The position numbers and the translations under genes were made by a program. A stretch of DNA of 64,000 bases from Campylobacter porcelli (GTDB taxonomy: Bacteria; Campylobacterota; Campylobacteria; Campylobacterales; Campylobacteraceae). The stretch covers positions 248,001-312,000 of the forward strand of contig NZ_CP018789.1 in NCBI RefSeq assembly GCF_002139855.1, read 5' to 3'. Below, piece by piece: positions 17,631-31,714 of the stretch (its first letter is position 1; each line of letters starts with the position of its first letter). Under the pieces are notes generated by a model. The model saw nothing but the letters and a program-made list of their open reading frames with translations. It did no database searches and was not told the origin of the DNA.

Positions 17631-20027
17631 ATGAGAGCTAAAAATATAACAATTATAAAATTAAAAGATGATATTACAAAGTGTAAAAATGGCCTAAAGA
17701 GCAATTTTATGCGTCTTGGGGGTAGGAATTATGGAATTTATCAATCCAAAGAGATAGATAAGTTTTTAAAATCAGCCTTTGATATACTTAAATTTGACTC
17801 ATTTGGGGATTTTGAGCCAAATGATGATAGTGTGCCTTTGTGTGTGATGGCTATTGGTAGCTATGCACTTGCTGAGATGAGCGTTAAGAGTCATATAGAA
17901 CTAGCTATAATATATAAAAATGAGCTAGGCTACAACTCCAAATCCATAGCTTATAGATATACTAATATCTTAAAAGATGTTGGCTTAGATGTTAAGGCTA
18001 AGCTCTATGAGAGAGATGAGCTTGATTTGATTGCTAATGATATTGAGCTAACGGTGCTATTTAGCCATATTCGCTTTGTGTGTGGATCAAAAATGCTATA
18101 TAAAGATGTTAAAAATCAAATATCTCAAATAAATGAGAGCAAAAAAGATGAGTTGATTATGTATCATCTGCATAAACTTGAGCCGATGAATTGTCCGCAC
18201 TATTTGGATTGTAGTCCAAATTTATTTAGCGGAAATGGCGGATTTATGGATTATAAAAGGGTATTTAGCCTTTTTGGCGCAAATCCAAAAACAAGTGTAT
18301 TAAAATATATTGATGAAAATGAGTTAAGTGAGATGAATTTGGCATTTGATTATATTAGCTCACTTCGCTCAGCTCTTCAAATTAGCGGTGGCGGAGAGAT
18401 TTTGGGGCGTGAATATTTAGATTTAGTTTGCGAAGTTATGCAAACAAAAGCCAAAAAAGGTCTAAGCCCACAAGAGATACTATTAAGCAAATGCCTATGG
18501 GCTATGCATACTATATATATCTATTCTAGATATTTAGCTAGAAGTGCCTTTGGTGTTAAAATATCTTTAGGCACAGCTAGAGTGTGCCGCTTACCAAGTG
18601 GGCTATATAATATCGCAAATACAATCTACGCACCAAGTCGTAAAAAGCCAAAAGATCTTAAACTCATACTTAAGGATTTAAGCCTTTTGCCAGATGTGGA
18701 GCTTAAATTTGATATAAGCGTTTTAATCTATATAAAGCGTTTAGAAGATAGTAGCTCTCCAAAGGTTTATGAGGGGTTAAAAAAGATATTAAATCGCAGA
18801 CATAGCAAGGATATTTTAAAATTACTACTAGATAGCTCAAAGCTACTTAAAATCATAAAGCCAATGGAATTTAGCTCACATTTAGCTAGTTTAGAAGGTG
18901 AGTATAGCCTAGATGAGAGTTGCGTGGCTATAGTTGCACAGCTTGAGAGGATTGAAGATAGATTTGCTTTTAGCCTTTATGCTGATCTTTGCGCTAATGG
19001 AAAAATGCTATTAAAGCTAGTAGCACTACTTCATCAAGCGTCGCCAAATTATGTAAGTAGTGCTAATATATTTCGCTCATATTGTGCGAAATTAGATTTA
19101 ATGCAAAAGACCATAAATATGGGTATTAATCTGATTAAAAATCAAAATCAACTAATAGATATTTTATCAGAGTCAATTAGTGAGCCATTAATGCTAAATT
19201 TAGTAAGCTCTATAAAAGAAAAACAAGCCCTAAAATTATTATATATCCTAACTTACGCTAGGCTAAAAGCTAAGAATTTAAATCACTTTAATCAAGCTCA
19301 AAATGCCAAACTTCGTCAAATTTACGATAGTGCCTTAAGTGCTTTTGATAGTGATGAGAGCCTTATGGATATTGTCAATAAAAGGACTAAAAAGATAGAA
19401 TTATTAAAAAAACAGAAAGAATTTATCGCCTTAGATAAGCAGATAAAAGATCAAATTTTAAGCATAGAGTCTAATTGGTTTTTTAGTAAATATAGCCAAC
19501 AGCAAATAATAGATATAGCGCTTAGAGCCAGTGAGTGCTCAAATATAGATCTAGAGCTAACTAGCCATAGTTTGCAAATCATAGCCAAAAGAAATTGGAA
19601 TATGGCTATGGCACTTAGGGAGCTTCGTGGGTTTGATCTTGCGTATATGGAGATTTGTGAGCTTTTTGATGGTAAGAGCTATATAAGGCTTGATTATAAT
19701 TCTAATATTGATAAGAGCAAAAATCAGATTATCCAAGCTCTTTGCTCTAAGGAGAAGCCGCAATATGATAAGCCAGTAATCTTGCCAAATGAGGTTGGAT
19801 TTGATATGAATTATTCTCAAAGCTATGCTAAATTAAATATAAATTCAAAAGATCAGCGAGGCTTTATGATCTATATTTTAAGTATGCTTAGCAAATTTCA
19901 AATTAAGTTAGCAAATGCTAGAATACAAACCATCAAAAATCGCACTAGAAATATGTTTCTTTTATCTATGGAAGATGGGTTAAAAGATAAAATTGATAAG
20001 TTTTTAAAAGAGATTATAACGGAGTGA
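17631..20027 (+). CDS. GlnD-like protein with degenerate catalytic motifs
   Basis: The 798 residues follow GlnD (PII uridylyl-transferase/removing enzyme, about 890 residues) from end to end. There is a nucleotidyltransferase-like start (AIGSYALAEMSVKSHIELAII at 74-94), a helical middle, an HD-type region and a C-terminal ACT-like domain (FMIYILSMLSKFQIKLANARI). The key residues are changed. Where GlnD has SDIDL, this has SHIEL (His88, Glu90), and where the HD domain has LLHD, this has LLHQ (468-469) with no following KGRGGDHS. Both activities may be lost, leaving a binding or sensing role. The gene sits 3 bases before glmS, as a putative nucleotidyltransferase gene does in C. jejuni. Confidence 0.75.
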   Translation: MRAKNITIIKLKDDITKCKNGLKSNFMRLGGRNYGIYQSKEIDKFLKSAFDILKFDSFGDFEPNDDSVPLCVMAIGSYALAEMSVKSHIELAIIYKNELGYNSKSIAYRYTNILKDVGLDVKAKLYERDELDLIANDIELTVLFSHIRFVCGSKMLYKDVKNQISQINESKKDELIMYHLHKLEPMNCPHYLDCSPNLFSGNGGFMDYKRVFSLFGANPKTSVLKYIDENELSEMNLAFDYISSLRSALQISGGGEILGREYLDLVCEVMQTKAKKGLSPQEILLSKCLWAMHTIYIYSRYLARSAFGVKISLGTARVCRLPSGLYNIANTIYAPSRKKPKDLKLILKDLSLLPDVELKFDISVLIYIKRLEDSSSPKVYEGLKKILNRRHSKDILKLLLDSSKLLKIIKPMEFSSHLASLEGEYSLDESCVAIVAQLERIEDRFAFSLYADLCANGKMLLKLVALLHQASPNYVSSANIFRSYCAKLDLMQKTINMGINLIKNQNQLIDILSESISEPLMLNLVSSIKEKQALKLLYILTYARLKAKNLNHFNQAQNAKLRQIYDSALSAFDSDESLMDIVNKRTKKIELLKKQKEFIALDKQIKDQILSIESNWFFSKYSQQQIIDIALRASECSNIDLELTSHSLQIIAKRNWNMAMALRELRGFDLAYMEICELFDGKSYIRLDYNSNIDKSKNQIIQALCSKEKPQYDKPVILPNEVGFDMNYSQSYAKLNINSKDQRGFMIYILSMLSKFQIKLANARIQTIKNRTRNMFLLSMEDGLKDKIDKFLKEIITE

Positions 20028-20030
20028 AAT

Positions 20031-21839
20031 ATGTGTGGAATCGTCGGATATATAGGCAGTAAAGAGAAGAAAAATATTATATTAAATGGACTAAAAGAGC
20101 TTGAATATCGTGGTTATGATAGTGCTGGAATGGCGATTGCTACTAGCGATGAGATAGGCTATTATAAGGCAGTTGGAAAGCTTGAGAATTTAGCTAATAA
20201 GATGAAAGAGTGCGAGTATAAAGGAGATGGAGTAGCCATAGGTCATACTAGATGGGCTACCCACGGCAAACCTACTGAGATCAATGCTCATCCGCATCTT
20301 GGCGAGTATAGCTTTGTTATCCATAATGGAATTATAGAAAATTATAAAGAGCTAAAAGATGAGCTAGAAGCTAAGGGTGTGAAATTTATAAGCCAGACTG
20401 ATACAGAGGTTATAGTTCATCTTTTTGAAGAGTATAATAAGAGTGCTAAAACCCCATTTGAAGCCTATAAAAAGACAATCTCAAGGCTAAAGGGTGCTTA
20501 TGCTACCTTGCTTGTGACTAAGGCTGCTCCTGGTGAGCTATTTTTTGCTAAAAATGCAGCCCCTTTGATAATTGCTAGAGATGGCGATGAGATTTATCTA
20601 TCTAGCTCAGACTCTGCGCTTATCGGTCTAGCTAAGGACGCTATATATCTTGAAGATGGCGTTTATGGCGTAGCAAAGCTTGGGAATTTGACTATTTTTG
20701 ATGAGAATAATCAAGAGATAAAGCCAAATTTCACCGAGCTACCAAAAGATAAAGGCTACGCTTTAAAAGATGGCTATAGATTTTTTATGGAAAAAGAGAT
20801 TTATGAGCAATCCCAAGTGATCGCTGAGTGCTTGATGGGTAGATTAAGCGATAGCGATCTGAATTTGGATATAGATGAGAGTATATTTAATAATATAGAA
20901 GAAGTTGTATTATGTGCGTGTGGGACGAGCTACCACGCCGCCCTTGTAGCTAGCTATCTATTAGAAAGACTTGCTAAGATTAGGGCTAGTGTGGTTGTGG
21001 CTAGTGAATTTAGATACAAAGAGCCGTTTTTAAATCCAAATTCTCTATTTATAGTAATTAGCCAAAGTGGCGAGACGGCTGATACCTTAGAGGCTTTAAA
21101 GATCGCTAAAAGGGCGAATTTAAACACCTTAGCCATATGTAATGTGGATAATTCAAGCATTGTTAGAATGGCTAAGGAGGTATTGCTCACTCGTGCTGGG
21201 ATAGAAAAAGGAGTAGCAAGTACCAAGGCCTTTGCCACTCAAGTCATTTGTCTATGGATGCTAACTTTAAAATTAGCTAAAATTCGTAGCACCATAAGTC
21301 AAGAGATGCTCCAAAATGAGATTAAAGCACTTCGCAATATCCCAACTATTGTAAATTTCGATAAAATCTTACAAGAAAAAATTTATCGCAAAGCCAAGCA
21401 CTATGTCCATGGGCATGGATTTTTCTTTATCGGAAGGGATATTTTTTACCCACTTGCACTTGAAGGGGCGCTTAAATTAAAAGAGATTAGCTATTTACAC
21501 GCCGAGGGCTATCCAGCTGGAGAGATGAAGCACGGCCCAATAGCTTTAGCTGATGAGGGGCTATATACGATTGCGCTTTTGCCACAAACCATTTTATATG
21601 ATAAAACCAAATCAAATATAGAGGAGTTAGCGGCTAGAGATGCGTTTATAACCACCATTTCTCCTTTGGAATTTGAGCTTAGCGATGATTTTATAAGGAT
21701 AAATTCGCATTCGCACCCGATGAGTGAGTTTTTTGAGATTATGATTATATTACAGCTATTTGCCCTTGAGATATCTATTAGATTAGGCAATGATGTGGAT
21801 ATGCCACGCAATCTTGCTAAGAGTGTAACGGTGGAGTAG
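20031..21839 (+). CDS. glmS: glutamine-fructose-6-phosphate aminotransferase (isomerizing)
   Basis: GlmS makes glucosamine-6-phosphate, the entry to peptidoglycan, LPS and glycan amino sugars. The 602-residue protein starts MCGIVGYIGSKEKKNI with the N-terminal nucleophile cysteine, then has GLKELEYRGYDSAGMAI, IGHTRWATHGKPTEINAHPH and VIHNGIIENY in the glutaminase domain. Two SIS sugar-isomerase domains follow (CGTSYHAALVA near 298, SQSGETADTLEALK near 345) and the C-terminus is DMPRNLAKSVTVE. It starts 3 bases after the GlnD-like gene and is probably cotranscribed. No glmS riboswitch is expected in this phylum and none is seen. Confidence 0.98.
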   Translation: MCGIVGYIGSKEKKNIILNGLKELEYRGYDSAGMAIATSDEIGYYKAVGKLENLANKMKECEYKGDGVAIGHTRWATHGKPTEINAHPHLGEYSFVIHNGIIENYKELKDELEAKGVKFISQTDTEVIVHLFEEYNKSAKTPFEAYKKTISRLKGAYATLLVTKAAPGELFFAKNAAPLIIARDGDEIYLSSSDSALIGLAKDAIYLEDGVYGVAKLGNLTIFDENNQEIKPNFTELPKDKGYALKDGYRFFMEKEIYEQSQVIAECLMGRLSDSDLNLDIDESIFNNIEEVVLCACGTSYHAALVASYLLERLAKIRASVVVASEFRYKEPFLNPNSLFIVISQSGETADTLEALKIAKRANLNTLAICNVDNSSIVRMAKEVLLTRAGIEKGVASTKAFATQVICLWMLTLKLAKIRSTISQEMLQNEIKALRNIPTIVNFDKILQEKIYRKAKHYVHGHGFFFIGRDIFYPLALEGALKLKEISYLHAEGYPAGEMKHGPIALADEGLYTIALLPQTILYDKTKSNIEELAARDAFITTISPLEFELSDDFIRINSHSHPMSEFFEIMIILQLFALEISIRLGNDVDMPRNLAKSVTVE

Positions 21840-21866
21840 AATTAAATTTATTTGTAAAGGATATTG

Positions 21867-22334
21867 ATGAAAAAGTTCATTTTAATAATTTCGCTATTTT
21901 TTGGCGTGGTTGATGGTGAAGAAGTTTTAGATCCTAAAAAGTTAGAAATCTCTTGCGATAATGGAGATATGGATGCTTGCTATAACCTTGGAGTTTTATA
22001 TGATGATGGTAATGGTGTAAAGCAGAATTACCAAAAAGCTGCTAAGCTATATCAAAAATCCTGTGATAATAATCATGTATTGAGTTGTGCTGCTCTTGGA
22101 CGCTTATATATATTTGGCAATGGAGTAAGACAAAATCACCAAAAAGCCGCTGAGTTAATTAGAAAAGCGTGTGATAATAATGATACACTTAGTTGTATTG
22201 CTCTTGGGATTTTATATGAAAATGGCAAAGGCTTAAGACAAGATTACACTATGGCTAAGGAGTATTATGATAAGGCTTGTAAATTAGGCGATCAAAAAGG
22301 TTGCGATAGATATAAAAGATTAAGTAGTAGATAA
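21867..22334 (+). CDS. secreted cysteine-rich Sel1-repeat protein (Hcp-like)
   Basis: A short signal peptide (MKKFILIISLFFGVVDG) is followed by three Sel1-type repeats, each about 36 residues with the pattern C-N-x-A-x-x-x-L-G-x-L-Y. They carry paired cysteines (SCDNGDMDACYNLG, SCDNNHVLSCAALG, ACDNNDTLSCIALG, ACKLGDQKGCDRY), so each repeat can form a disulfide. This is the layout of the Helicobacter cysteine-rich proteins, once called beta-lactamases. The role is unsettled. I preferred the ATG at 21867 over a TTG one codon earlier because of AAAGGA spacing. It stands alone downstream of glmS. Confidence 0.85.
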   Translation: MKKFILIISLFFGVVDGEEVLDPKKLEISCDNGDMDACYNLGVLYDDGNGVKQNYQKAAKLYQKSCDNNHVLSCAALGRLYIFGNGVRQNHQKAAELIRKACDNNDTLSCIALGILYENGKGLRQDYTMAKEYYDKACKLGDQKGCDRYKRLSSR

Positions 22335-22386
22335 ATTTATATTAGCGTAGTAATCTTTTGGTTAAGATTTATCTCTTTTTATGGGA

Positions 22387-23145
22387 TTAAATCTTAGCCA
22401 TCTTATCAAGCCTTGATAGAAATGGGGCAATGCGATTTATACTCTCTTTTCTTTTAGATGAGTAGTAAGTTAGCCTTACTGGTTGAGTTTTACCACATGT
22501 TCCTATTTCGCTGATTTTTCTTTTGATTTGGCGGATTGTCCCGCTAACGCCATCTACAATCTTACAATTTGGCATTAAAGCATTAAAGCTATCTTTAAAA
22601 TAGTTAAAATGCGTACATCCTAGCACCAAAAGCGAGATATTTTCTCTATTAAATCGCTCTAGCTCCTTAGCGATATACCTACGCACTTTATCAGTATCAA
22701 ACTCCATATTTTGGGCAAACTCCACAAGCCTAGGCATAGGCAAGAGATATGTTTTATCGCTTAAATTTGATCGTTTTATCAGCTCATTTAGTTTAGCACC
22801 TTTTATGGTAGCTGGAGTGGCAATGACTAGTATATCGCCACTTGAGTTCTCTCCTAATTTAACCGCTGGCTCCATTCCTATAATCGGCAAGGTAAATTTG
22901 CTCCTAAGTTCGCTTACGGCTGCACTGGTAGCGGTATTACACGCAATGACGATTATATCAGCCATAGGGCGTAAAAACTCCACCGCATCGATGCTAAGGA
23001 CTTTTATCTCATCAATGCTTTTTACCCCATAAGGTGCGTTATCATTATCAGCAAAATAGATAAAATCACACCCATCAATCTCTCTCATAGCTTCATTTAA
23101 AAGGCTTAGTCCCCCAAATCCAGAGTCAAATACCGCTACAACCAT
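22387..23145 (-). CDS. murI: glutamate racemase
   Basis: MurI supplies D-glutamate for peptidoglycan. The 252-residue protein has the two catalytic cysteine motifs, [12 protein letters not shown] near residue 70 and [10 protein letters not shown] near 178. It also has the N-terminal [15 protein letters not shown] and [11 protein letters not shown]. Length and motifs are normal. Its start overlaps the stop of ubiD by one base, so it is the second gene of that pair. Confidence 0.97.
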   Translation of the reverse strand: MVVAVFDSGFGGLSLLNEAMREIDGCDFIYFADNDNAPYGVKSIDEIKVLSIDAVEFLRPMADIIVIACNTATSAAVSELRSKFTLPIIGMEPAVKLGENSSGDILVIATPATIKGAKLNELIKRSNLSDKTYLLPMPRLVEFAQNMEFDTDKVRRYIAKELERFNRENISLLVLGCTHFNYFKDSFNALMPNCKIVDGVSGTIRQIKRKISEIGTCGKTQPVRLTYYSSKRKESINRIAPFLSRLDKMAKI

Positions 23146-24944
23146 TATCCAAATATCTCAAATTTCTCAAATAAATTTTCATCATCATCTATTAAGCCTC
23201 TTTTAATAAGGTTATTTACTATATTTTTATTACAATTAGTCTCCTTTGGCCACTCTTTTGTATAGCCATCATCTATATTTTTACGAGTAGCATCGATGAA
23301 TATCTGCTCACCATCTATATGTATATCCCGTTGCGCATCGATACTATTTGTTATACGCCAAGTCATCATATATGGATTGTTTAATCTTGCGTCGCTATCT
23401 ACGAAAATTACTATCTTAAAATGCCTTTTAAATTCCAAAAGAGAATTAAAAAGTGGTTTTAAATTTGACTTTTTATCTATTTTAACCATACAAATTGGAT
23501 TTTTACTATCGGTAAAATATTGATAAATATCTAAAATATCAAGATTAATCTTTTTAAATTTACTTAGTAGCTCAGCATCGCTTATAACCTCTACTGGCAA
23601 AGGAGCATAATCGATAGAAGCGTCAATCCCTAGCTTACCACCATAGCAAGAATTTGGACTAGCATGATCTAATTGATCGCAAATTCCGCTTGTGATTAAG
23701 CAACTTTTAGGGCTAAATCTATTTAAAATAAATTTAGCCAAATTCTCATAATCTCCTAAATCTGGTGCGTCATCTGGGACAAATATAGCGTGCTTTACAA
23801 AGCTCATTTGCCCCACACCCCAAAATGCATGCATAATCTGCTGAGCGTGAGCTGGGTAAAGATGGTTAAATTTAGCCAAAATTAGATTATGAAATACCCC
23901 ATTTTCAGGCATTTTATAATCGATTAAATCCGGCACACTTGTCTGTAAAAGTGGCAAAAATATACGCTCTGTCGCATAACCCATATATTTATCTTCTAAA
24001 GGTGGTTTGCCTACTACGGTTGCGGAAAATATCGGATTTTTTTTATGCGTAATCTTGCTTACTTTCATTAGCGGAAATGGCTCAATTGGCGTGTAATACC
24101 CAGTATGATCGCCAAATTTACCCTCATCTCTTAGCTCATTTGGATCTACAAAACCCTCGATTACAAAATCAGCATCAAAAGGCACATATATATCATTAGT
24201 AAGCGATTTTACCAGTTTTGGAGCTTTTTTGCGGATAAATCCATATAGCATTAGCTCAAAAATATTTTTTGGCAATGGGGCTTGTCCGCACCATATATAT
24301 AAAGGATCGCCACCGATAGCTACGCTAACTGGCATTTTGACTCCTGCTTTTTTATACTCGCAAAAAAAATGAGCCCCATCTTTGTGGATTTGCCAGTGCA
24401 TTCCTAGCTCATCTTTTGAGTGAATCTGCAGGCGATACATTCCTAAATTTTGAGTAGTGCCATTTAGCGTTTTAGTATAGACTTGCCCCATCGTGATAAA
24501 TGCGCCACCATCGTAATCCCAAGTTTTTAAAACTGGAAGTTTATATAAATTTGACTCCATCTGACACTCTTGGCATACTCCTTTGCCCTTTAATCTTTTT
24601 GGAAAAATCGATTTTAAGCTTAAAATATGAGAAAAAAAGTCAATCTTTTCTTTTATAGAATTTGGTTTTTTAGGCTTTAAAAGCATAGAAATTTCATTGG
24701 CAATATCATCAATATTACGCCCAAAAATCAGCTCCAAAGCCTTAAAACTACCAAAAATATTTGTAATAACAGGCGGAAATTTATCCCCATTTTTATTTGT
24801 AGGATTGGTAAATAATAACGCTTTAGAATCACTCTTTTTAACCTCAATATAGCTAAGATGAGCAATCTCAAGCTCAATATCGCATGGCTCATCAATAATT
24901 TTTAAAAGATTATTTTCTTTGAGTAAATTTATATATCTTTGCAT
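23145..24944 (-). CDS. ubiD: UbiD family decarboxylase
   Basis: This 599-residue protein belongs to the prenyl-FMN-dependent UbiD decarboxylases. Seen are [17 protein letters not shown] near residue 135, [39 protein letters not shown], and the acid motif region [20 protein letters not shown] near 277. In Campylobacter, which makes menaquinone by the futalosine route, UbiD-type enzymes are thought to act late in that pathway. The protein is longer than E. coli UbiD (497), as is common in this phylum. murI follows immediately. Confidence 0.9.
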   Translation of the reverse strand: MQRYINLLKENNLLKIIDEPCDIELEIAHLSYIEVKKSDSKALLFTNPTNKNGDKFPPVITNIFGSFKALELIFGRNIDDIANEISMLLKPKKPNSIKEKIDFFSHILSLKSIFPKRLKGKGVCQECQMESNLYKLPVLKTWDYDGGAFITMGQVYTKTLNGTTQNLGMYRLQIHSKDELGMHWQIHKDGAHFFCEYKKAGVKMPVSVAIGGDPLYIWCGQAPLPKNIFELMLYGFIRKKAPKLVKSLTNDIYVPFDADFVIEGFVDPNELRDEGKFGDHTGYYTPIEPFPLMKVSKITHKKNPIFSATVVGKPPLEDKYMGYATERIFLPLLQTSVPDLIDYKMPENGVFHNLILAKFNHLYPAHAQQIMHAFWGVGQMSFVKHAIFVPDDAPDLGDYENLAKFILNRFSPKSCLITSGICDQLDHASPNSCYGGKLGIDASIDYAPLPVEVISDAELLSKFKKINLDILDIYQYFTDSKNPICMVKIDKKSNLKPLFNSLLEFKRHFKIVIFVDSDARLNNPYMMTWRITNSIDAQRDIHIDGEQIFIDATRKNIDDGYTKEWPKETNCNKNIVNNLIKRGLIDDDENLFEKFEIFG

Positions 24945-24976
24945 ATTTTCTCCATTTTAAAACAGATAAGTCTATC

Positions 24977-24982
24977 ATAATA
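24977..24982 (-). promoter_or_regulatory. -10 box for ubiD-murI
   Basis: On the minus strand TATTAT occurs in TATATTATGATAG, 33 bases upstream of ubiD. A hairpin with arms 25013-25023 and 25030-25040 lies further upstream. Its role is unknown. Confidence 0.35.
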
Positions 24983-25111
24983 TATAAAATATTTAGAAAA
25001 ATTAGATGTAATTTATGAATTTTGCTTATAAAATTCATAATAATATTAAATTTAATTGATTTTATACATCCCCCTCCCCAATCATTCAGCAAACTTTAAG
25101 TATATCTCTTA

Positions 25112-25117
25112 TATAAT
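25112..25117 (+). promoter_or_regulatory. rRNA operon promoter, -10 candidate P1
   Basis: TATAAT in TCTCTTATATAATTCCAG lies about 250 bp upstream of 16S, followed by a GC-containing start region. No strong TTGACA is present at the right distance. Confidence 0.5.
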
Positions 25118-25192
25118 TCCAGCTCACGAATTGAGAAGCACCTTCTTATAGTTGGATAAATCATCTCTTTATCGTTTCTGTTTTTTAATTTT

Positions 25193-25198
25193 TATAAT
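25193..25198 (+). promoter_or_regulatory. rRNA operon promoter, -10 candidate P2
   Basis: A second TATAAT follows a T-rich stretch (CTGTTTTTTAATTTTTATAATG). It lies upstream of the 16S processing stem, so a transcript from here would still contain the stem. Confidence 0.4.
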
Positions 25199-25216
25199 GT
25201 TAAACTATCATTTATA

Positions 25217-25250
25217 GTCAATCTTTGAAATCTAAACAAGTGATCGATTG
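25217..25250 (+). other. 16S processing stem, 5' arm
   Basis: This stretch (core ATCTAAACAAG) is an imperfect inverted complement of 27159-27190 (core CTTGTTTAGGT) on the other side of 16S. The two arms would form the stem cut by RNase III during 16S maturation. Confidence 0.6.
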
Positions 25251-25370
25251 AGCCAAAGGCAATTTTAATTATTTAAATTAAATAATTGCTAATTTAATAG
25301 TTACAAACAATTAAGTTTTTAGATTAAAACTTCATAATAAATTATTACTTTGCTAATTTGCGAAGTATTT

Positions 25371-27113
<1,743 letters not shown>

Positions 27114-27158
27114 AGAGTACAAAGTGATAATCTCACAATTATCACTTCAATATAGTCT

Positions 27159-27190
27159 CAATCAGCTTGTTTAGGTTTGAGAGATTGACA
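27159..27190 (+). other. 16S processing stem, 3' arm
   Basis: Partner of 25217-25250. It ends immediately before tRNA-Ala, so cutting this stem would also trim the tRNA 5' side. Confidence 0.6.
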
Positions 27191-27191
27191 A

Positions 27192-27267
27192 GGGGAATTA
27201 GCTCAGCTGGGAGAGCGCCTGCTTTGCACGCAGGAGGTCAGCGGTTCGATCCCGCTATTCTCCACCA
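27192..27267 (+). tRNA. tRNA-Ala (anticodon TGC)
   Basis: A 76-nt cloverleaf starts GGGGAATTAGCTCAG. It has the D arm GCTCAGCTGGGAGAGC, anticodon arm CCTGC-TTTGCAC-GCAGG (anticodon TGC), T arm GCGGTTCGATCCCGC and an encoded CCA end. It lies in the 16S-23S spacer, as usual. Confidence 0.97.
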
Positions 27268-27730
27268 TAGTTTAAGTTAAAAGCAAGTTAAAAGATAGTT
27301 AAGATATATTTCTAAGGTTTAATCAGAGAGTTTGCGTTTGAGCTTTCTGATTAGACTTTATAAATGGTCTAAAGTTATTTAATTTCCCTATTGTTAAAAG
27401 TCACAATCAAGTTTTAATATTTAAAACAATTTTACAGGACTTGTTAAAGCTTTAAATATGGACTTAGTTTAGCAAATAGTTAATTAAACAATCTGTTATC
27501 CCAATAACTAAATATATTAACTATCAAGTTTAACTTCACAATCTATTAAGTTTTAAAACTTACTTAATAGTAGTTAATGCTTTCCGTCTTATAAGTTAAT
27601 ATTTAAACACTATAAATTTAATAGTCATATCTTTAAATAAAATATCTTATTTTTAAAAAAGATTAACTAATTATATTTATCTTTAACAAGGAAGTGATGC
27701 GAATTAGAATATATAATAATCTAATAAAAA
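27268..27730 (+). other. 16S-23S spacer after tRNA-Ala, no further gene
   Basis: I see no tRNA-Ile here, although the spacer of many bacteria, including C. jejuni as I recall it, carries both. The spacer is AT-rich. It contains an 11-bp hairpin TAATCAGAGAG/CTTTCTGATTA (27320-27353) and, near its end, the 5' arm of the 23S processing stem. Confidence 0.7.
27675..27700 (+). other. 23S processing stem, 5' arm
   Basis: The arm, with core AACAAGGAAGTGATGC, is the inverted complement of 30761-30787 with one mismatched or wobble position. The resulting stem of about 25 bp encloses 23S and marks its RNase III cleavage site. Confidence 0.75.
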
Positions 27731-30757
<3,027 letters not shown>

Positions 30758-30760
30758 TAA

Positions 30761-30787
30761 GCATCACTTCCTTGTTAAGGATAAAAT
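30761..30787 (+). other. 23S processing stem, 3' arm
   Basis: The arm GCATCACTTCCTTGTTAAGG and the following ATAAAAT pair with 27675-27700, immediately after the estimated 23S 3' end. Confidence 0.75.
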
Positions 30788-30855
30788 ATAATCCTTTTAG
30801 GTTTTTAAAATATTTTTAGATATTAAACTTAGTGATTTTTAACTTTAATGCTTTA

Positions 30856-30909
30856 GCAGTGTTAAATAAGATATTACTCTTATTTAGATAATGTTTTATT
30901 TAACACTGC
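30856..30909 (+). other. hairpin leading into 5S
   Basis: GCAGTGTTAAATAA (30856-30869) pairs with TTATTTAACACTGC (30896-30909), enclosing a smaller AT-rich stem AATAAGA/TCTTATT-like. It abuts 5S and is probably a processing signal between 23S and 5S. Confidence 0.6.
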
Positions 30910-31027
30910 TCGTGGCTATACATGATTAGGAAACGCCTTGCTCCATCTCGAACCAAGAAGCTAAGCTTTTCATGGCCGATGATACTCTCCCTTACTGGGA
31001 TGCTGGAAAAGTAGGTTGCTGCGAGCT
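30909..31027 (+). rRNA. 5S ribosomal RNA
   Basis: The sequence contains GGAAACGCCTTGCTCCATCT, CGAACCAAGAAGCTAAGC and GGAAAAGTAGGTTGCTGCGA. Its 5' CTCGTGG end can pair with the terminal GCGAG. It closes the operon. The ends are estimated. The T-rich stretch following (CTTTGTTTTTATTC) may terminate transcription. Confidence 0.93.
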
Positions 31028-31156
31028 TTGTTTTTATTCTCTATCTTTTTTATTTTAAATCAGCTTTTTATGATTGTTAGTGAGTGGTTTTTATACTTTT
31101 AATTATTTTTCAATTTATTAAATCATTTTACAATTATTAGAAATTTTAAAAGATTT

Positions 31157-31204
31157 ATATTATTTCATATTATTTCATATTATTTCATATTATTTCATAT
31201 TATT
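31157..31204. repeat. 10-bp tandem repeat
   Basis: The unit TATTTCATAT is repeated four times exactly (31161-31200), with partial units at each side. It is non-coding and lies 130 bp after 5S. Confidence 0.9.
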
Positions 31205-31550
31205 ATCAAAACAAAAATCAACTTATTAGAGTTAATTGGTTTTTTAAATTTAGTTTTTAGGTGTTATTTTATATGGATAACTTGTATTTTACATATTTTA
31301 TATAGATTTATTTTTTAAATTTTTATTTTTCTAGTTATTAAATTTAGTTTTTAGGTGTTGTTGTTTTATATCGAGATTGAATTTATTATATTATCTTTAT
31401 TCCTATTAAAATATAGATAGTATATGCTAGATTATAGTGTTTTTATTTGATTGTATGGTAAAGCTTATTTGGTTATATGGCTTATGCTATGGTATTTTTA
31501 GCTAGTTATGTTAAATTAAGGAATATGGATTGAATAGTGTAGGTTGTGAT

Positions 31551-31614
31551 ATTAATTTTTATTATTTTTATTATTTTTATTATTTTTATTATTTTTATTA
31601 TTTTTATTATTTTT
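31551..31614. repeat. 9-bp tandem repeat
   Basis: The unit ATTATTTTT is repeated six times exactly from 31561, with a variant unit before it. Because 9 is a multiple of 3, one frame stays open and reads Tyr-Tyr-Phe repeats, but this is a by-product of the repeat. Confidence 0.9.
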
Positions 31615-31714
31615 ATTTCTCTGGCTTTTTAGGTTTAGATATTAATTTTATTAAATTATTCTCAATTTATCTTGTTTATGATAGTATTGTTATTGATTTT
31701 ATTAAGGAGCGATA

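Noticed and set aside
20031-20060. glmS ribozyme
   Set aside because: Only 3 bases separate glmS from the upstream gene, and no ribozyme sequence is visible.
25070-25079. Interrupted C tract (C5-T-C4) upstream of the rRNA promoter
   Set aside because: The T breaks the run, so slippage should be low, and no reading frame or promoter spacer of a variable gene is involved.
31157-31204. Tandem repeat considered as a CRISPR array
   Set aside because: The 10-bp units are adjacent with no spacers and no cas gene is nearby.
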